Positions 1-7,883 of a stretch of DNA of 64,000 bases are shown here, in pieces. The notes beneath the pieces are model-generated. The model ran no database searches and had not been told where the DNA came from. It was given only the letters and a program-made list of their open reading frames with translations. The translations under genes and the position numbers were made by a program. The DNA is from Desulfovibrio sp. G11 (GTDB lineage Bacteria > Desulfobacterota > Desulfovibrionia > Desulfovibrionales > Desulfovibrionaceae), in the NCBI RefSeq assembly GCF_900243745.1, contig NZ_LT984798.1:3194501-3258500 (forward strand), in the 5' to 3' direction. Position 1 is the first letter of the stretch. Each line of letters opens with the position of its first letter.

Positions 1-2
1 TG

Positions 3-227
3 GCACTGGGGGTGGCGGTTCAGCTTTTGGGGCTGTTGTTGCGGCGCAGGTTTTTTCTGGGGGGCGGCGCCAGCCTTGTATGCTGTGCGGCCCTGCTGGA
101 CCGTGATCCCACCCTGCTTACAGGGCAGATTCTGTTGCTGGCCGGTCTTTTATGGCTGTGCGGCCCTGCTGCGGAATCCCGGTCAGGCTTCCTGCGTAAA
201 CTATCAGGGCCTAAGCCCAGATCATGA
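3..227 (+). CDS. C-terminal end of a membrane protein, possibly LABN-type (partial)
   Basis: The reading frame is open to the left edge, so this is the 3' end of a gene that starts outside the window. About 74 residues are visible: a hydrophobic stretch, an Arg-rich turn, a second hydrophobic stretch, then a basic tail ending in KPRS. The segment RDPTLLTGQ resembles the RDPVFxLGQ motif of the small lipid-A-biosynthesis N-terminal (LABN) membrane family, often found beside glycosyltransferases. That match is short, so the family call is tentative. The next gene is convergent, with about 210 bp between in which I see no gene. Confidence 0.4.
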   Translation, partial: ALGVAVQLLGLLLRRRFFLGGGASLVCCAALLDRDPTLLTGQILLLAGLLWLCGPAAESRSGFLRKLSGPKPRS

Positions 228-437
228 GGCCAGGTCATAAGCCCAGCCCATGAGCCAGATTCTGACATCGGAGCATGCTGCAAAAAACTTCCGGCGCAAT
301 GTTCTTTGCAGAAACTCTCCTGCTAGCGGCGAACGTTTCTGTCGACCATGGGGCCCTGGCATGCTTGCGTACAGCCGGGGTCTGTTCGGTCATTTCAGTT
401 GCATCTGTTCTTGTGCTCCTGCACGTTTTGCGGGACG

Positions 438-1250
438 TTATTTCGGAGAATTTTCTCCCCATCCCGGGATGGGCGGCGGGCTGTAGTTTTCCAGTTCTTT
501 CAGGCTGCGGCCCGGGCGTACCGGGCGGCCATTGCGTCCCCGCATCACGGGGCCGCAGCTTTGCGGCGCAAGCTCCTCCGGAATGGCGTCGGGGTCCGGT
601 CGCAGAACGTCTTCAGCCCTGGACAGGAAGGGCAGGGGGTCCACCAGGTTGCCCCCGGCATCACGCAGGCCGAAGTGCAGGTGCGCCCCCGTGGTGCGCC
701 CCGTACAGCCCACAATACCTATTTTTTCGCCGCGCTGAACTTTTTTCCCCTTGCGCACCAGCGTTTTTTCAAGGTGGGCATAGCGGGCGGTCATGCCGTC
801 ATCCTGCCGGATATCCACAACGATGCCTGAAAGGCCGTCTTCGCCGGAACGGATGACTTCGCCGCCTTTGTAGGCCACCACAGGCCAGCCCAGGCGGGCA
901 CGCAGGTCAACGCCGTTGTGCTCGCGCACCACCATGCCCCGGCGGCTCAGCCAGGTGGGCATGCGGCGCGGGCCAAAGGGCGATGTTACCATTTCTTCAA
1001 GCGGCGGCAGCTGGCGAACCTGCAATGCAGCGGGCAGGGATTCTGCGACGGACTCTGTTTTTGCAGCCGCGTCATCTTGCTGGGCGGCTGCCGGTGGCGG
1101 TCCGCTTTTGTCTGACGGCAGCGCATGGGCGCTGTGCGCCTGGTCGCGCGCCGGGCTGGAAAGATGGCCTGGTTCATCCGCAAAAGCGGGCAGTCGGCCC
1201 CAGGCTGCCGTTACAAGGAGCAGATTCAACAGGAGTATGGCGTTGCGCAT
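438..1250 (-). CDS. M23-family metallopeptidase, secreted
   Basis: A predicted periplasmic zinc peptidase of the lysostaphin/LytM (M23) type that would cut peptidoglycan cross-bridges or regulate an amidase. The Met at 1250 begins a good signal peptide (MRNAILLLNLLLVTAAWG, then AFA). A low-complexity linker follows, then the M23 fold: the SPFGPR entry motif, HNGVDLRA (zinc His and Asp), a tyrosine-rich strand with YAHL, and GAHLHFG (catalytic and zinc His). The zinc and catalytic residues are therefore all present and the enzyme should be active. An upstream start at 1313 is possible, but it would bury the signal peptide. The roughly 50-residue C-terminal tail is Pro/Arg-rich. Transcribed alone, convergent with the partial gene at the left edge. 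Confidence 0.85.
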   Translation of the reverse strand: MRNAILLLNLLLVTAAWGRLPAFADEPGHLSSPARDQAHSAHALPSDKSGPPPAAAQQDDAAAKTESVAESLPAALQVRQLPPLEEMVTSPFGPRRMPTWLSRRGMVVREHNGVDLRARLGWPVVAYKGGEVIRSGEDGLSGIVVDIRQDDGMTARYAHLEKTLVRKGKKVQRGEKIGIVGCTGRTTGAHLHFGLRDAGGNLVDPLPFLSRAEDVLRPDPDAIPEELAPQSCGPVMRGRNGRPVRPGRSLKELENYSPPPIPGWGENSPK

Positions 1251-1481
1251 GTATGACGTCGTTAAGCGGCGTGTTACGCCGGTAAAATGTCTGTTTGTCG
1301 CCCGGAAGGGCATGCTCCGAGCTGTGCTGTTGCTTCCTGCGCTGTTTTCTGCTTACCTGTGAAGCGGCACAGCAGAGCCTGCGCGTCGCCAGGGTGACAG
1401 CATGCCGGTTTCAGGTACAGCATTCCGTTGGCGGCAGCAAGTTTTCCACATATGGCGGTTATTCCCGCCAAAGGAGATGGC

Positions 1482-2342
1482 ATGAAAAAACGCGCTATTG
1501 CTGAACTGGTCACTGGCCGCAAGGCTGTTGACGGCGCGGGCGTACACCTTGTGCGTGTGCTTGGGTCGCCCACAGTCCGTACTTTTGACCCCTTTCTTAT
1601 GCTTGACGCTTTTGATTCCCACAATCCTGACGACTACATCAAGGGTTTTCCCACCCATCCGCATCGGGGTATAGAAACCTTCACCTATCTCATGAGAGGG
1701 CGCATCGACCACGAAGACAGCCTGGGCAATGCCGGAAGCATTGTTGATGGAGGTTGCCAGTGGATGACGGCGGGCAGCGGCATTCTGCATCAGGAGATGC
1801 CGCTGCCTTCACGGCAGATGCTTGGCTTGCAGCTGTGGATCAACCTGCCCCGCGACCGTAAGATGGTGGACCCGGAATACAGGGATATCAAGGCCGATAT
1901 GGTTCCGGCAGTAGAGGAAGGCGGCGCCCGTGTAGCCATTGTGGCCGGAGAATACAAAGGCACGGCCGGAGCTACACGCGGTGATCATGTGGATGTGACT
2001 TTTCTGGATATAAGCCTCAAACCCGGTGCGCTCTGGAGTATGGAAACCCGCCCGCAGGAAACCGTCTTCGCCTATATGGTGGAAGGTGAATGTGAGCTGT
2101 CCGGCGATGGCGGGGTGATCCCGCACAGAAACGCCTGCCTGTTTACGCTCGGCGACAGCCTGAGCCTTGTGGGCGGGGCCGAAGGCGCGCGCTTTGTGCT
2201 GGTTTCCGGCACGCCCCTGCGTGAGCCGGTGGCCTGGGGCGGTCCTATTGTCATGAACACGGATGAAGAACTGAAGCAGGCTTTTTTTGAGCTGGAAGAC
2301 GGTACGTTCATCAGGCATGCCCCACACGGTAAGGCTGGCTGA
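1482..2342 (+). CDS. Pirin family protein
   Basis: A bicupin of the pirin family, 286 residues, cytoplasmic. Pirins bind iron; some are quercetin dioxygenases and others modulate pyruvate metabolism or stress responses, so the role here is not fixed. The N-terminal cupin carries the expected metal ligands: His59 and His61 in THPHRGIET, and His103 and Glu105 in LHQEM. The start at 1482 is chosen because AAGGAG lies 6 nt upstream; an in-frame Met at about 1452 and a non-ATG start further up have no ribosome site. It stands alone, divergent from the M23 gene. Confidence 0.9.
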   Translation: MKKRAIAELVTGRKAVDGAGVHLVRVLGSPTVRTFDPFLMLDAFDSHNPDDYIKGFPTHPHRGIETFTYLMRGRIDHEDSLGNAGSIVDGGCQWMTAGSGILHQEMPLPSRQMLGLQLWINLPRDRKMVDPEYRDIKADMVPAVEEGGARVAIVAGEYKGTAGATRGDHVDVTFLDISLKPGALWSMETRPQETVFAYMVEGECELSGDGGVIPHRNACLFTLGDSLSLVGGAEGARFVLVSGTPLREPVAWGGPIVMNTDEELKQAFFELEDGTFIRHAPHGKAG

Positions 2343-2455
2343 TGGCGCAAGCAGGGTGATCCTGCGGGGTGAAGCTGCCCATACCGGTCAGCTCTTGCCC
2401 TGCAGGAAGTATGTGCCGGTATATGTATGCGGCTGTTTTTCTGTGATTTACCCGC

Positions 2456-2484
2456 TTGACAGGCATGTGACGCGGGCTTAACGA
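2456..2484 (+). promoter_or_regulatory. Candidate sigma70 promoter for the metal ABC operon, inside a dyad
   Basis: TTGACA at 2456-2461, a 17-nt spacer and a weaker -10 TAACGA at 2479-2484, 32 bp before the ATG of the binding protein. The -35 and spacer lie within an inverted repeat, CCCGC (2451-2455) and GCGGG (about 2472-2476). That is a plausible site for a metal-responsive repressor, but it does not match a Zur or MntR consensus I can name. Confidence 0.45.
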
Positions 2485-2516
2485 AAAATATGGATCCGGC
2501 AAAATGGAGTAGAGCC

Positions 2517-3596
2517 ATGCGTACATCTTTTTTTGCGTTTTTTCGTCATGGCGCTGTGGCGCTTCTGGCTGCGGCAGTCATACTATGCGCCCCGGTTGTG
2601 CCGCAAGCGGCCCCGGCCAGCACTCAGGAACACGGGCAGGGCAGCCTGCGTGTTCTTGCAACAACCTATCCGGTCTATCTGCTGGCGCGCAACGTGGCCC
2701 AGGCGCAACCCCATGTTCAGGTGGATCTGCTTATTCCGGCACAGACCGGTTGCCCCCACGATTACGCCCTGAGCCCCGGAGACATGAAAAAACTTGCCGA
2801 GGCTGATGTTCTTTTGCTGAACGGTCTGGGTATGGACGATTTTTTGCAAAAAGCTCTGTCTGCGGGCAAGCCGGGGCTGGTTGTGGTCGACAGCAGTGAA
2901 GGCGTCATTCCCTTGCGCTCGGCAGGGGCCGGGGCTGAACATGCCGATCACGACCACGATCACGATGACTCCGGGCATGGCGCGCACAGCCATGCCGAAC
3001 ACGCGTCTCACAGTCACGGTCCGGAAGCGCATGGCCACGAGCATGGTCACGCTCACGGACACCATCACCACGGCGGCCTCAACCCGCATGCCTTTACAAG
3101 CCCGCGCCAGGCCAGCATTATGGTAGGCAACATGGCCCGGGGCCTTGCCAAGGCCGACCCGCAGAATGCCGCCGCCTACGAAGCCGCCGCCCGGTCTTAT
3201 GCCAATGTTCTGCTTGATCTGGGCAGGCGCCTTGCGGCGCTGGGGGGCAAGGCGTCCAACAGAGGCATAGTGCTCATGCATGATGCCCTGGCCTACATGG
3301 CCCGCGATGGCGGCCTTGAAGTCATTGCCGTCATTCAGGAAAGTGAAGACGCACAACCTTCGGCCGCGCGTCTTGTCCAGATTGCCAAAAACGTACGCGA
3401 GCACAGGCCCGCCCTGATCATAAGCGAGCCGCAATATACGGATAAGCCCGTACAGGCGCTTGCGCGCGAGACGGGAGTTCCCGCCGTTTCGCTCGACTCT
3501 CTGGCTTCCGGGCCGGCTTCTCCACCACTGGACTACTATGAGAAAACCATGAGCAATAATCTTGATATCCTTGAGAAGCACCTTGAGCAGCGCTGA
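2517..3596 (+). CDS. znuA: Zinc/manganese-type ABC transporter substrate-binding protein
   Basis: Periplasmic metal-binding protein of cluster 9 (ZnuA/TroA), 359 residues. It starts MRTSFFAFF with a signal peptide ending near PQAAPA, then the family opening RVLATTYPVYLLARNV. The metal site residues are visible: His in GCPHDYALSP, His in GGLNPHAF, His in VLMHDALAYMA, and an acidic residue near the C-terminus. A very His/Asp-rich loop (about residues 140-185) sits between the first two ligands, as in ZnuA proteins, and favours Zn2+. The start at 2517 has GGAG 9 nt upstream. First gene of a three-gene importer; the ATPase start overlaps its 3' end. Confidence 0.9.
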   Translation: MRTSFFAFFRHGAVALLAAAVILCAPVVPQAAPASTQEHGQGSLRVLATTYPVYLLARNVAQAQPHVQVDLLIPAQTGCPHDYALSPGDMKKLAEADVLLLNGLGMDDFLQKALSAGKPGLVVVDSSEGVIPLRSAGAGAEHADHDHDHDDSGHGAHSHAEHASHSHGPEAHGHEHGHAHGHHHHGGLNPHAFTSPRQASIMVGNMARGLAKADPQNAAAYEAAARSYANVLLDLGRRLAALGGKASNRGIVLMHDALAYMARDGGLEVIAVIQESEDAQPSAARLVQIAKNVREHRPALIISEPQYTDKPVQALARETGVPAVSLDSLASGPASPPLDYYEKTMSNNLDILEKHLEQR

Positions 3597-4509
3597 CACG
3601 GCCGCCCCTGATCTTGTTTTTGACCATGTGCATGTGTGTCAGGGTGGGCGTTCCATTCTGGATGATGTGTACGCCACAGTACCGGCCGGAAGCAGCACGG
3701 TGATTGTCGGACCCAACGGAGCAGGTAAAACCACGCTTCTGCTGTGCCTTATCGGTGAAATGCCCTATACGGGGCGTATTATTGCGGCAGGCCGGGCAAG
3801 CCTGCCGCGTACTGCGTACGTGCCGCAACATCTGTATCTGGATGCCAGCCTGCCCTTGCGGGTGGGTGAATTTTTGGCACTCAACCGCCAACGCCGCCCG
3901 CTGTGGCTCGGCCTCTACGGTCCAGAACGGGCAAAGGCGCGGGACCTTCTGCGTATGGTGCGGGCAGAACAGCTTGAAGAACGCCGTATGAGCGACCTTT
4001 CCGGCGGCGAAACGCGTCGGGTACTGCTGGCCGCCGCTCTGGACAGGGCGCCGCGTCTGCTGGTGCTGGACGAACCTGCCGCCGGGGTGGATGTGCAGGG
4101 GGAGCGCCTGTTCTGGGAGGTGCTTGACGAAGCCCGCAAACAGCAGGGCTTCACCCAGCTGATGGTCAGTCATAATCTGTCACTGGCAGCCCACTATGCC
4201 ACGCATATCATCTGCCTAAACAAAAAGGTCTGCGCAGAGGGCGCCCCCCATGAAGCCCTTGGAGCCTCTACCTTGATGCAGCTTTTTGGCGTGCCTATCC
4301 ACCTTTATCCCGACCAGTGCGATCCGGCTGATCCCTCCTGCCCGCAATGTGGGGCCGTATGCGCCCCGGAACGTCTGCTGCCGGACTATGCCAGCGTGAA
4401 GCGTCGGTCCGAAGCGCACCGGCCGCAGGATGCCCCGGCAGTGCATGCAGCACAGGGTGCTGTGAAAAAGGGTAAAACCCATGCCGCAAAGGAGAGTGAC
4501 CATGCCTGA
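3562..4509 (+). CDS. znuC: Metal ABC transporter ATP-binding protein
   Basis: ATPase of the zinc/manganese importer. Walker A GPNGAGKT is at residues 50-57, the signature LSGGE near 146, Walker B LLVLDEP with the following H-loop (VSHNLS) in place. No ATG lies near the 5' end: TTG codons at 3562, 3571 and 3583 all overlap the end of the binding-protein gene, and the one at 3583 has the best spaced purine run (GAGAAG), so translation is probably coupled. The C-terminus is unusual: after the ABC domain comes a Cys-rich motif C-x6-C-x2-C-x3-C (QCDPADPSCPQCGAVC), which could bind a metal and sense it. Confidence 0.88.
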   Translation: MISLRSTLSSADTAAPDLVFDHVHVCQGGRSILDDVYATVPAGSSTVIVGPNGAGKTTLLLCLIGEMPYTGRIIAAGRASLPRTAYVPQHLYLDASLPLRVGEFLALNRQRRPLWLGLYGPERAKARDLLRMVRAEQLEERRMSDLSGGETRRVLLAAALDRAPRLLVLDEPAAGVDVQGERLFWEVLDEARKQQGFTQLMVSHNLSLAAHYATHIICLNKKVCAEGAPHEALGASTLMQLFGVPIHLYPDQCDPADPSCPQCGAVCAPERLLPDYASVKRRSEAHRPQDAPAVHAAQGAVKKGKTHAAKESDHA

Positions 4510-5368
4510 ACTTGCATGGGCATATGATCTTTTGGGCCGTTTGCCGCTGGACTGCCTGCAGTTACGCTTTATGCAGCAGGCCCTGTTCGGCCTGCTGTTG
4601 TTGGCGCCTATGGCTTCCGTCCTCGGAGTGGAGGTCATCAGCTTTCGCATGGCGTTTTTTTCTGACGCCATCGGACATTCCGCCTTTGCCGGTGTAGCCC
4701 TGGGACTGATTCTTGCCGTGGACCCGCATATATCCATGCCGCTTTTCGGCCTGCTGGTGGGGCTTGGCATCATGGCCGTCCGGCGGCGGAGCAGCCTTTC
4801 TTCGGATACGGTCATTGGCATCGTGTTTTCTGCCGTGGTGGCTTTCGGCCTGGCTGTGGTCAGCCGCGTCCCAGGCGTGGCCCGTGATATGCAGCGTTTT
4901 TTGTACGGTGACATTCTTACCATTACAGAAGGCGAAACAGGCTTTCTGCTTGTGCTCTTTCTGGTTATGCTGCTTTTTCAGGCGGCTGGCTATAACAGGC
5001 TGCTGTACATTGCCCTTAATCCGGTAATGGCCAGGGTGCACGGGGTGCGCGTGGCGTTGTGGCAATATACTTTTGCCGGTCTGTTGGCTTTGGTGGTGAT
5101 GTTTTCCGTATGGGCCGTGGGCGTACTGCTTGTCACGGCACTGCTTATAGTGCCTGCGGCCACGGCCCGGAATCTGGCACGCACGGCGGGCGGCATGTTC
5201 TGGTGGGCCTTGCTGGTGGGGCTGAGTTCGGCCTTTATCGGCCTGGTTCTTTCGGCACAGGAGTGGATGGCCACCGCCAGCGGAGCCACGGTTATTCTTG
5301 TGGCCTGCTGCTGGTTTGCCGTCAGCGCGCTCGTGGCAGGGCTGCGCGGCAGCAGAAAAGGTGCCTGA
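4502..5368 (+). CDS. znuB: Metal ABC transporter permease
   Basis: Inner-membrane permease of the ABC-3 family (ZnuB/TroC), 288 residues, with about eight to nine hydrophobic helices. Conserved stretches include FFSDAIGHSAFAGVALG and the C-terminal LLVTALLIVPAATARNLA, which is typical of the family and contains the cytoplasmic coupling region. The ATG at 4502 has AAGGAG 6 nt upstream and overlaps the ATPase gene by 8 nt, so the three genes form one transcription unit that ends at the hairpin at 5384-5417. Confidence 0.9.
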   Translation: MPELAWAYDLLGRLPLDCLQLRFMQQALFGLLLLAPMASVLGVEVISFRMAFFSDAIGHSAFAGVALGLILAVDPHISMPLFGLLVGLGIMAVRRRSSLSSDTVIGIVFSAVVAFGLAVVSRVPGVARDMQRFLYGDILTITEGETGFLLVLFLVMLLFQAAGYNRLLYIALNPVMARVHGVRVALWQYTFAGLLALVVMFSVWAVGVLLVTALLIVPAATARNLARTAGGMFWWALLVGLSSAFIGLVLSAQEWMATASGATVILVACCWFAVSALVAGLRGSRKGA

Positions 5369-5383
5369 CCCATGCCTGAAACA

Positions 5384-5417
5384 AAAGCCTCCCCTGCCGA
5401 AAAGCGAGGGAGGCTTT
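5384..5417. terminator. Bidirectional Rho-independent terminator
   Basis: A 10-bp perfect stem (AAAGCCTCCC and GGGAGGCTTT) around a 14-nt loop, with A and T runs at the ends. It sits between the convergent permease and thiol peroxidase genes and can serve both. Confidence 0.8.
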
Positions 5418-5454
5418 ATTCATGCGCCGGGCGAGGAAGGGAACGCCCCGCGCG

Positions 5455-5958
5455 TCAGGCCAGTTTCTTGATGGCCGCCAGCGCGGCGTCATAGTCAGGC
5501 TCACTGGAAACTTCGGGTACAAGCTGGGTATAGGCTATGGAACCGTCCGGGGCCACAACCACGATGGCGCGGGCCAGCAGGCGCAGTTCGTCGATGAGCA
5601 GGCCATAATTCTTGCCGAAACTTGTTTCCTTGTGGTCAGAAAGGGTCTCAACAGCCTGTACGCCTGCAGTGCCGCACCAGCGGGCCTGAGCAAAGGGCAG
5701 GTCGCAGCTCACGGCCACAATACGCACCTTGTCGGAAAGGGCGGCGGCTTCCTTGTTGAAGCGGCGCACTTCCATATCGCATACGGGAGTATCAAGAGAC
5801 GGCACACTGACCAGCACAAGCACCTTGCCGGCATAGTCCTTAAGGTTGCGCGGGCTCAGGTCATTGGCGGCCAGGGTGAAGTCAGGGGCTTTCTGTCCAA
5901 CGGCAGGCTGCTGGCCTACCAGGTGCAGGGGAGTACCCTTGAAGGTAACTGTATTCAT
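5455..5958 (-). CDS. tpx: Thiol peroxidase (atypical 2-Cys peroxiredoxin)
   Basis: Reduces H2O2 and lipid hydroperoxides using thioredoxin, here probably supplied by the trxA/trxB genes at 37-38 kb. Length 167, normal for Tpx. The peroxidatic Cys60 sits in PSLDTPVCDMEVRRF, and the resolving Cys95 in AQARWCG matches the Cys61/Cys95 pair of E. coli Tpx; an extra Cys85 lies between. The family ending (PDYDAALAAIKKL) is complete. AAGGAG precedes the ATG. A palindromic AATAATTATT 58 bp upstream of the ATG could be a Fur/PerR-class site, but this is only suggestive. Confidence 0.95.
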   Translation of the reverse strand: MNTVTFKGTPLHLVGQQPAVGQKAPDFTLAANDLSPRNLKDYAGKVLVLVSVPSLDTPVCDMEVRRFNKEAAALSDKVRIVAVSCDLPFAQARWCGTAGVQAVETLSDHKETSFGKNYGLLIDELRLLARAIVVVAPDGSIAYTQLVPEVSSEPDYDAALAAIKKLA

Positions 5959-6498
5959 GCGTAACTCCTTGTATCCTTGTTATGGAACCAGTGTGCTACA
6001 GGAAAATCTACCAGTCAATAATTATTCTTAACAAGCTCCGGGCTGCCGCGGTGCAGCCTGATGCAGGCGACAGGCCTGTTCATTTTTTCAAAGACATCGC
6101 GTCCGGTCGCGCGAACAGTATCCGTTATTTTATAAGGACGGGCAAGCTTTAGTCAAACCGGATAGTTGCCGCGCGGTAAATTTGCCCGACCGCCATTGCC
6201 ATCACGGTGGCAATGCCTATATTGACAGACAGGGCTGGCGTATAAAGGTTTTTTCAGTGAGGGTTGAGGGTACAGGCCGGTTTCGGCCTTTTGGAAGAGG
6301 CCGCCCTTGCTGTTGTGTTTGTACCTTGCAGGCAGATGGCGCTTGCGTTTTTTTTTGACGGCTTTTGCCCGCGCAGCCGCCGGAACGCCAGTGTATGAGT
6401 TCTGCCGCGCAGGAGCGTTTTACCCCCTGGCGGCGGGTTTGAAGCCGCCGGGGCAGACCGCTTTTTTCTACCGGCTTGCCCAAAATCAGGAGCGATTG
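5959..6498. other. 540-bp intergenic region between tpx and hslU
   Basis: No gene seen. It holds the divergent 5' regions of tpx and hslU: an AATAATTATT palindrome (6017-6026), an 8-bp perfect hairpin with a 6-nt loop (6194-6215), and a GGCGGC/GCCGCC stem at about 6434-6454, 45-65 bp before the hslU ATG. The hslV gene is not here. The frame upstream of the hslU ATG is open but has no ribosome site and no protein-like character. Confidence 0.5.
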
Positions 6499-7812
6499 AT
6501 GAGCACTTTGACACCGCGTGAGATTGTGGCTGAACTCAATAAATTTGTCGTGGGCCAGGAGCAGGCCAAGCGCATGGTTGCCGTTGCCGTGCGCAATCGC
6601 TGGCGCAGGCAGCATCTTTCGTCGGATCTGCGCGATGAAGTTTCGCCGAAAAATATTATCATGATGGGTCCCACCGGCGTGGGCAAAACAGAGATCGCCC
6701 GCCGTCTGGCCCGGCTTTCCGGTGCACCTTTCATCAAGGTTGAAGCCACAAAGTTTACCGAAGTGGGCTATGTGGGACGCGATGTGGAATCTATGGTGCG
6801 AGATCTTATGGAAATCGGCATCAACCTCGTACGCGACGAAGAGAACGCCCGTGTGCGCAAGGCTGCCGAAGCCGCTGCGGAATCGCGCCTTATGGATCTT
6901 TTGCTGCCCAACTCCTTTGGTCAGGAGGAGCGGGCATCCACCCGTGAAAAACTTTTGCAGCAGTTTCGTCTGGGCTTTCTGGATGAGCGCGAAGTGGAAA
7001 TGGAAGTGACGGAACAGGGCGGAGGTGGCGTGGATATTTTCGCTATCCCCGGCATGGAGCAGATGGGCGGCCAGGTCAAGGACATGTTCAGCAAGGCCTT
7101 TCCCCCCAAGCACAGCCGCCGGAAAATGAAAATTCGCGATGCCTTCAATGTGCTGGTACAGGAAGAATCGGGAAAACTGGTGGATCAGGATGCCCTGAGC
7201 CAACGCGCCAAAGAGAGGGTGGAGCAGACAGGCATCATCTTTATTGACGAAATAGACAAGATTGCCAGTTCTTCGCAAAACCGCACATCGGACATTTCGC
7301 GCGAAGGGGTACAACGTGACCTTTTGCCTATAGTGGAAGGCAGTTCGGTAAATACCAAGTACGGCATGATACGCACCGACCACATTCTTTTTATCGCCGC
7401 CGGGGCGTTTCACTTCAGCAAACCGTCAGACATGATTCCCGAACTGCAGGGGCGTTTTCCGCTGCGTGTGGAGCTTCAGGCTCTGGGCCGTGAGGAGTTT
7501 TTGCGTATCCTGACCGAGCCTGACAATGCGCTCACCAAGCAGTACGAAGCCTTGCTCGGCACAGAGCAGATACGCCTGAGCTTTACTATGGACGGGCTGG
7601 AAGAGATTGCCGCCTTTGCTGAAGATATCAACTCGCGTACAGAAAATATCGGCGCACGCCGTCTGTATACCATTATGGAAAAAATTCTGGCCGACATTTC
7701 ATTTGATGCTCCGGATATGCCGGGCGCGCAGATTGTGGTCAACAAGGATTATGTGGTTGAGCACTTGCAGGATGTACGCGGCGATCAGGATTTGACGCAG
7801 TATATTCTCTAG
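6499..7812 (+). CDS. hslU: HslU, ATPase subunit of the HslVU protease
   Basis: AAA+ unfoldase that feeds proteins into the HslV peptidase; 437 residues (E. coli 443). Walker [10 protein letters not shown] is at residues 57-65, the pore motif GYVGRDV follows, then the variable I domain (about residues 110-235), Walker [10 protein letters not shown], sensor region and the C-terminal DLTQYIL tail that docks into HslV. The start [10 protein letters not shown] at 6499 has AGGAG 6 nt upstream. HslV, usually the upstream neighbour in other bacteria, is not adjacent and not in this window. A terminator follows directly. Confidence 0.96.
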   Translation: MSTLTPREIVAELNKFVVGQEQAKRMVAVAVRNRWRRQHLSSDLRDEVSPKNIIMMGPTGVGKTEIARRLARLSGAPFIKVEATKFTEVGYVGRDVESMVRDLMEIGINLVRDEENARVRKAAEAAAESRLMDLLLPNSFGQEERASTREKLLQQFRLGFLDEREVEMEVTEQGGGGVDIFAIPGMEQMGGQVKDMFSKAFPPKHSRRKMKIRDAFNVLVQEESGKLVDQDALSQRAKERVEQTGIIFIDEIDKIASSSQNRTSDISREGVQRDLLPIVEGSSVNTKYGMIRTDHILFIAAGAFHFSKPSDMIPELQGRFPLRVELQALGREEFLRILTEPDNALTKQYEALLGTEQIRLSFTMDGLEEIAAFAEDINSRTENIGARRLYTIMEKILADISFDAPDMPGAQIVVNKDYVVEHLQDVRGDQDLTQYIL

Positions 7813-7838
7813 ATGTAGAGTGTCAACACGTTGTTCAC

Positions 7839-7865
7839 CCTCCTAGCCTTGAAGCTGGAGGTTTT
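7839..7865 (+). terminator. Terminator of hslU
   Basis: Stem CCTCC plus AGC pairing with GCT plus GGAGG, with one bulged T and a 6-nt loop, followed by TTTT. It lies 27 bp after the hslU stop codon. Confidence 0.65.
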
Positions 7866-7883
7866 CTGCCAAGAGCGAGTGGG

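Noticed and set aside
2583-3599. 338-codon minus-strand frame opposite the metal-binding protein
   Set aside because: Shadow; its Met/Val-rich middle is the complement of the His-rich loop.
6222-6246. TTGACA followed by TATAAA upstream of hslU, as a promoter
   Set aside because: Spacing is only 13 nt, too short for a sigma70 promoter, and no better -10 lies at 16-18 nt.
6217-7413. 398-codon minus-strand frame opposite hslU
   Set aside because: Antisense shadow of a conserved gene in GC-rich DNA.
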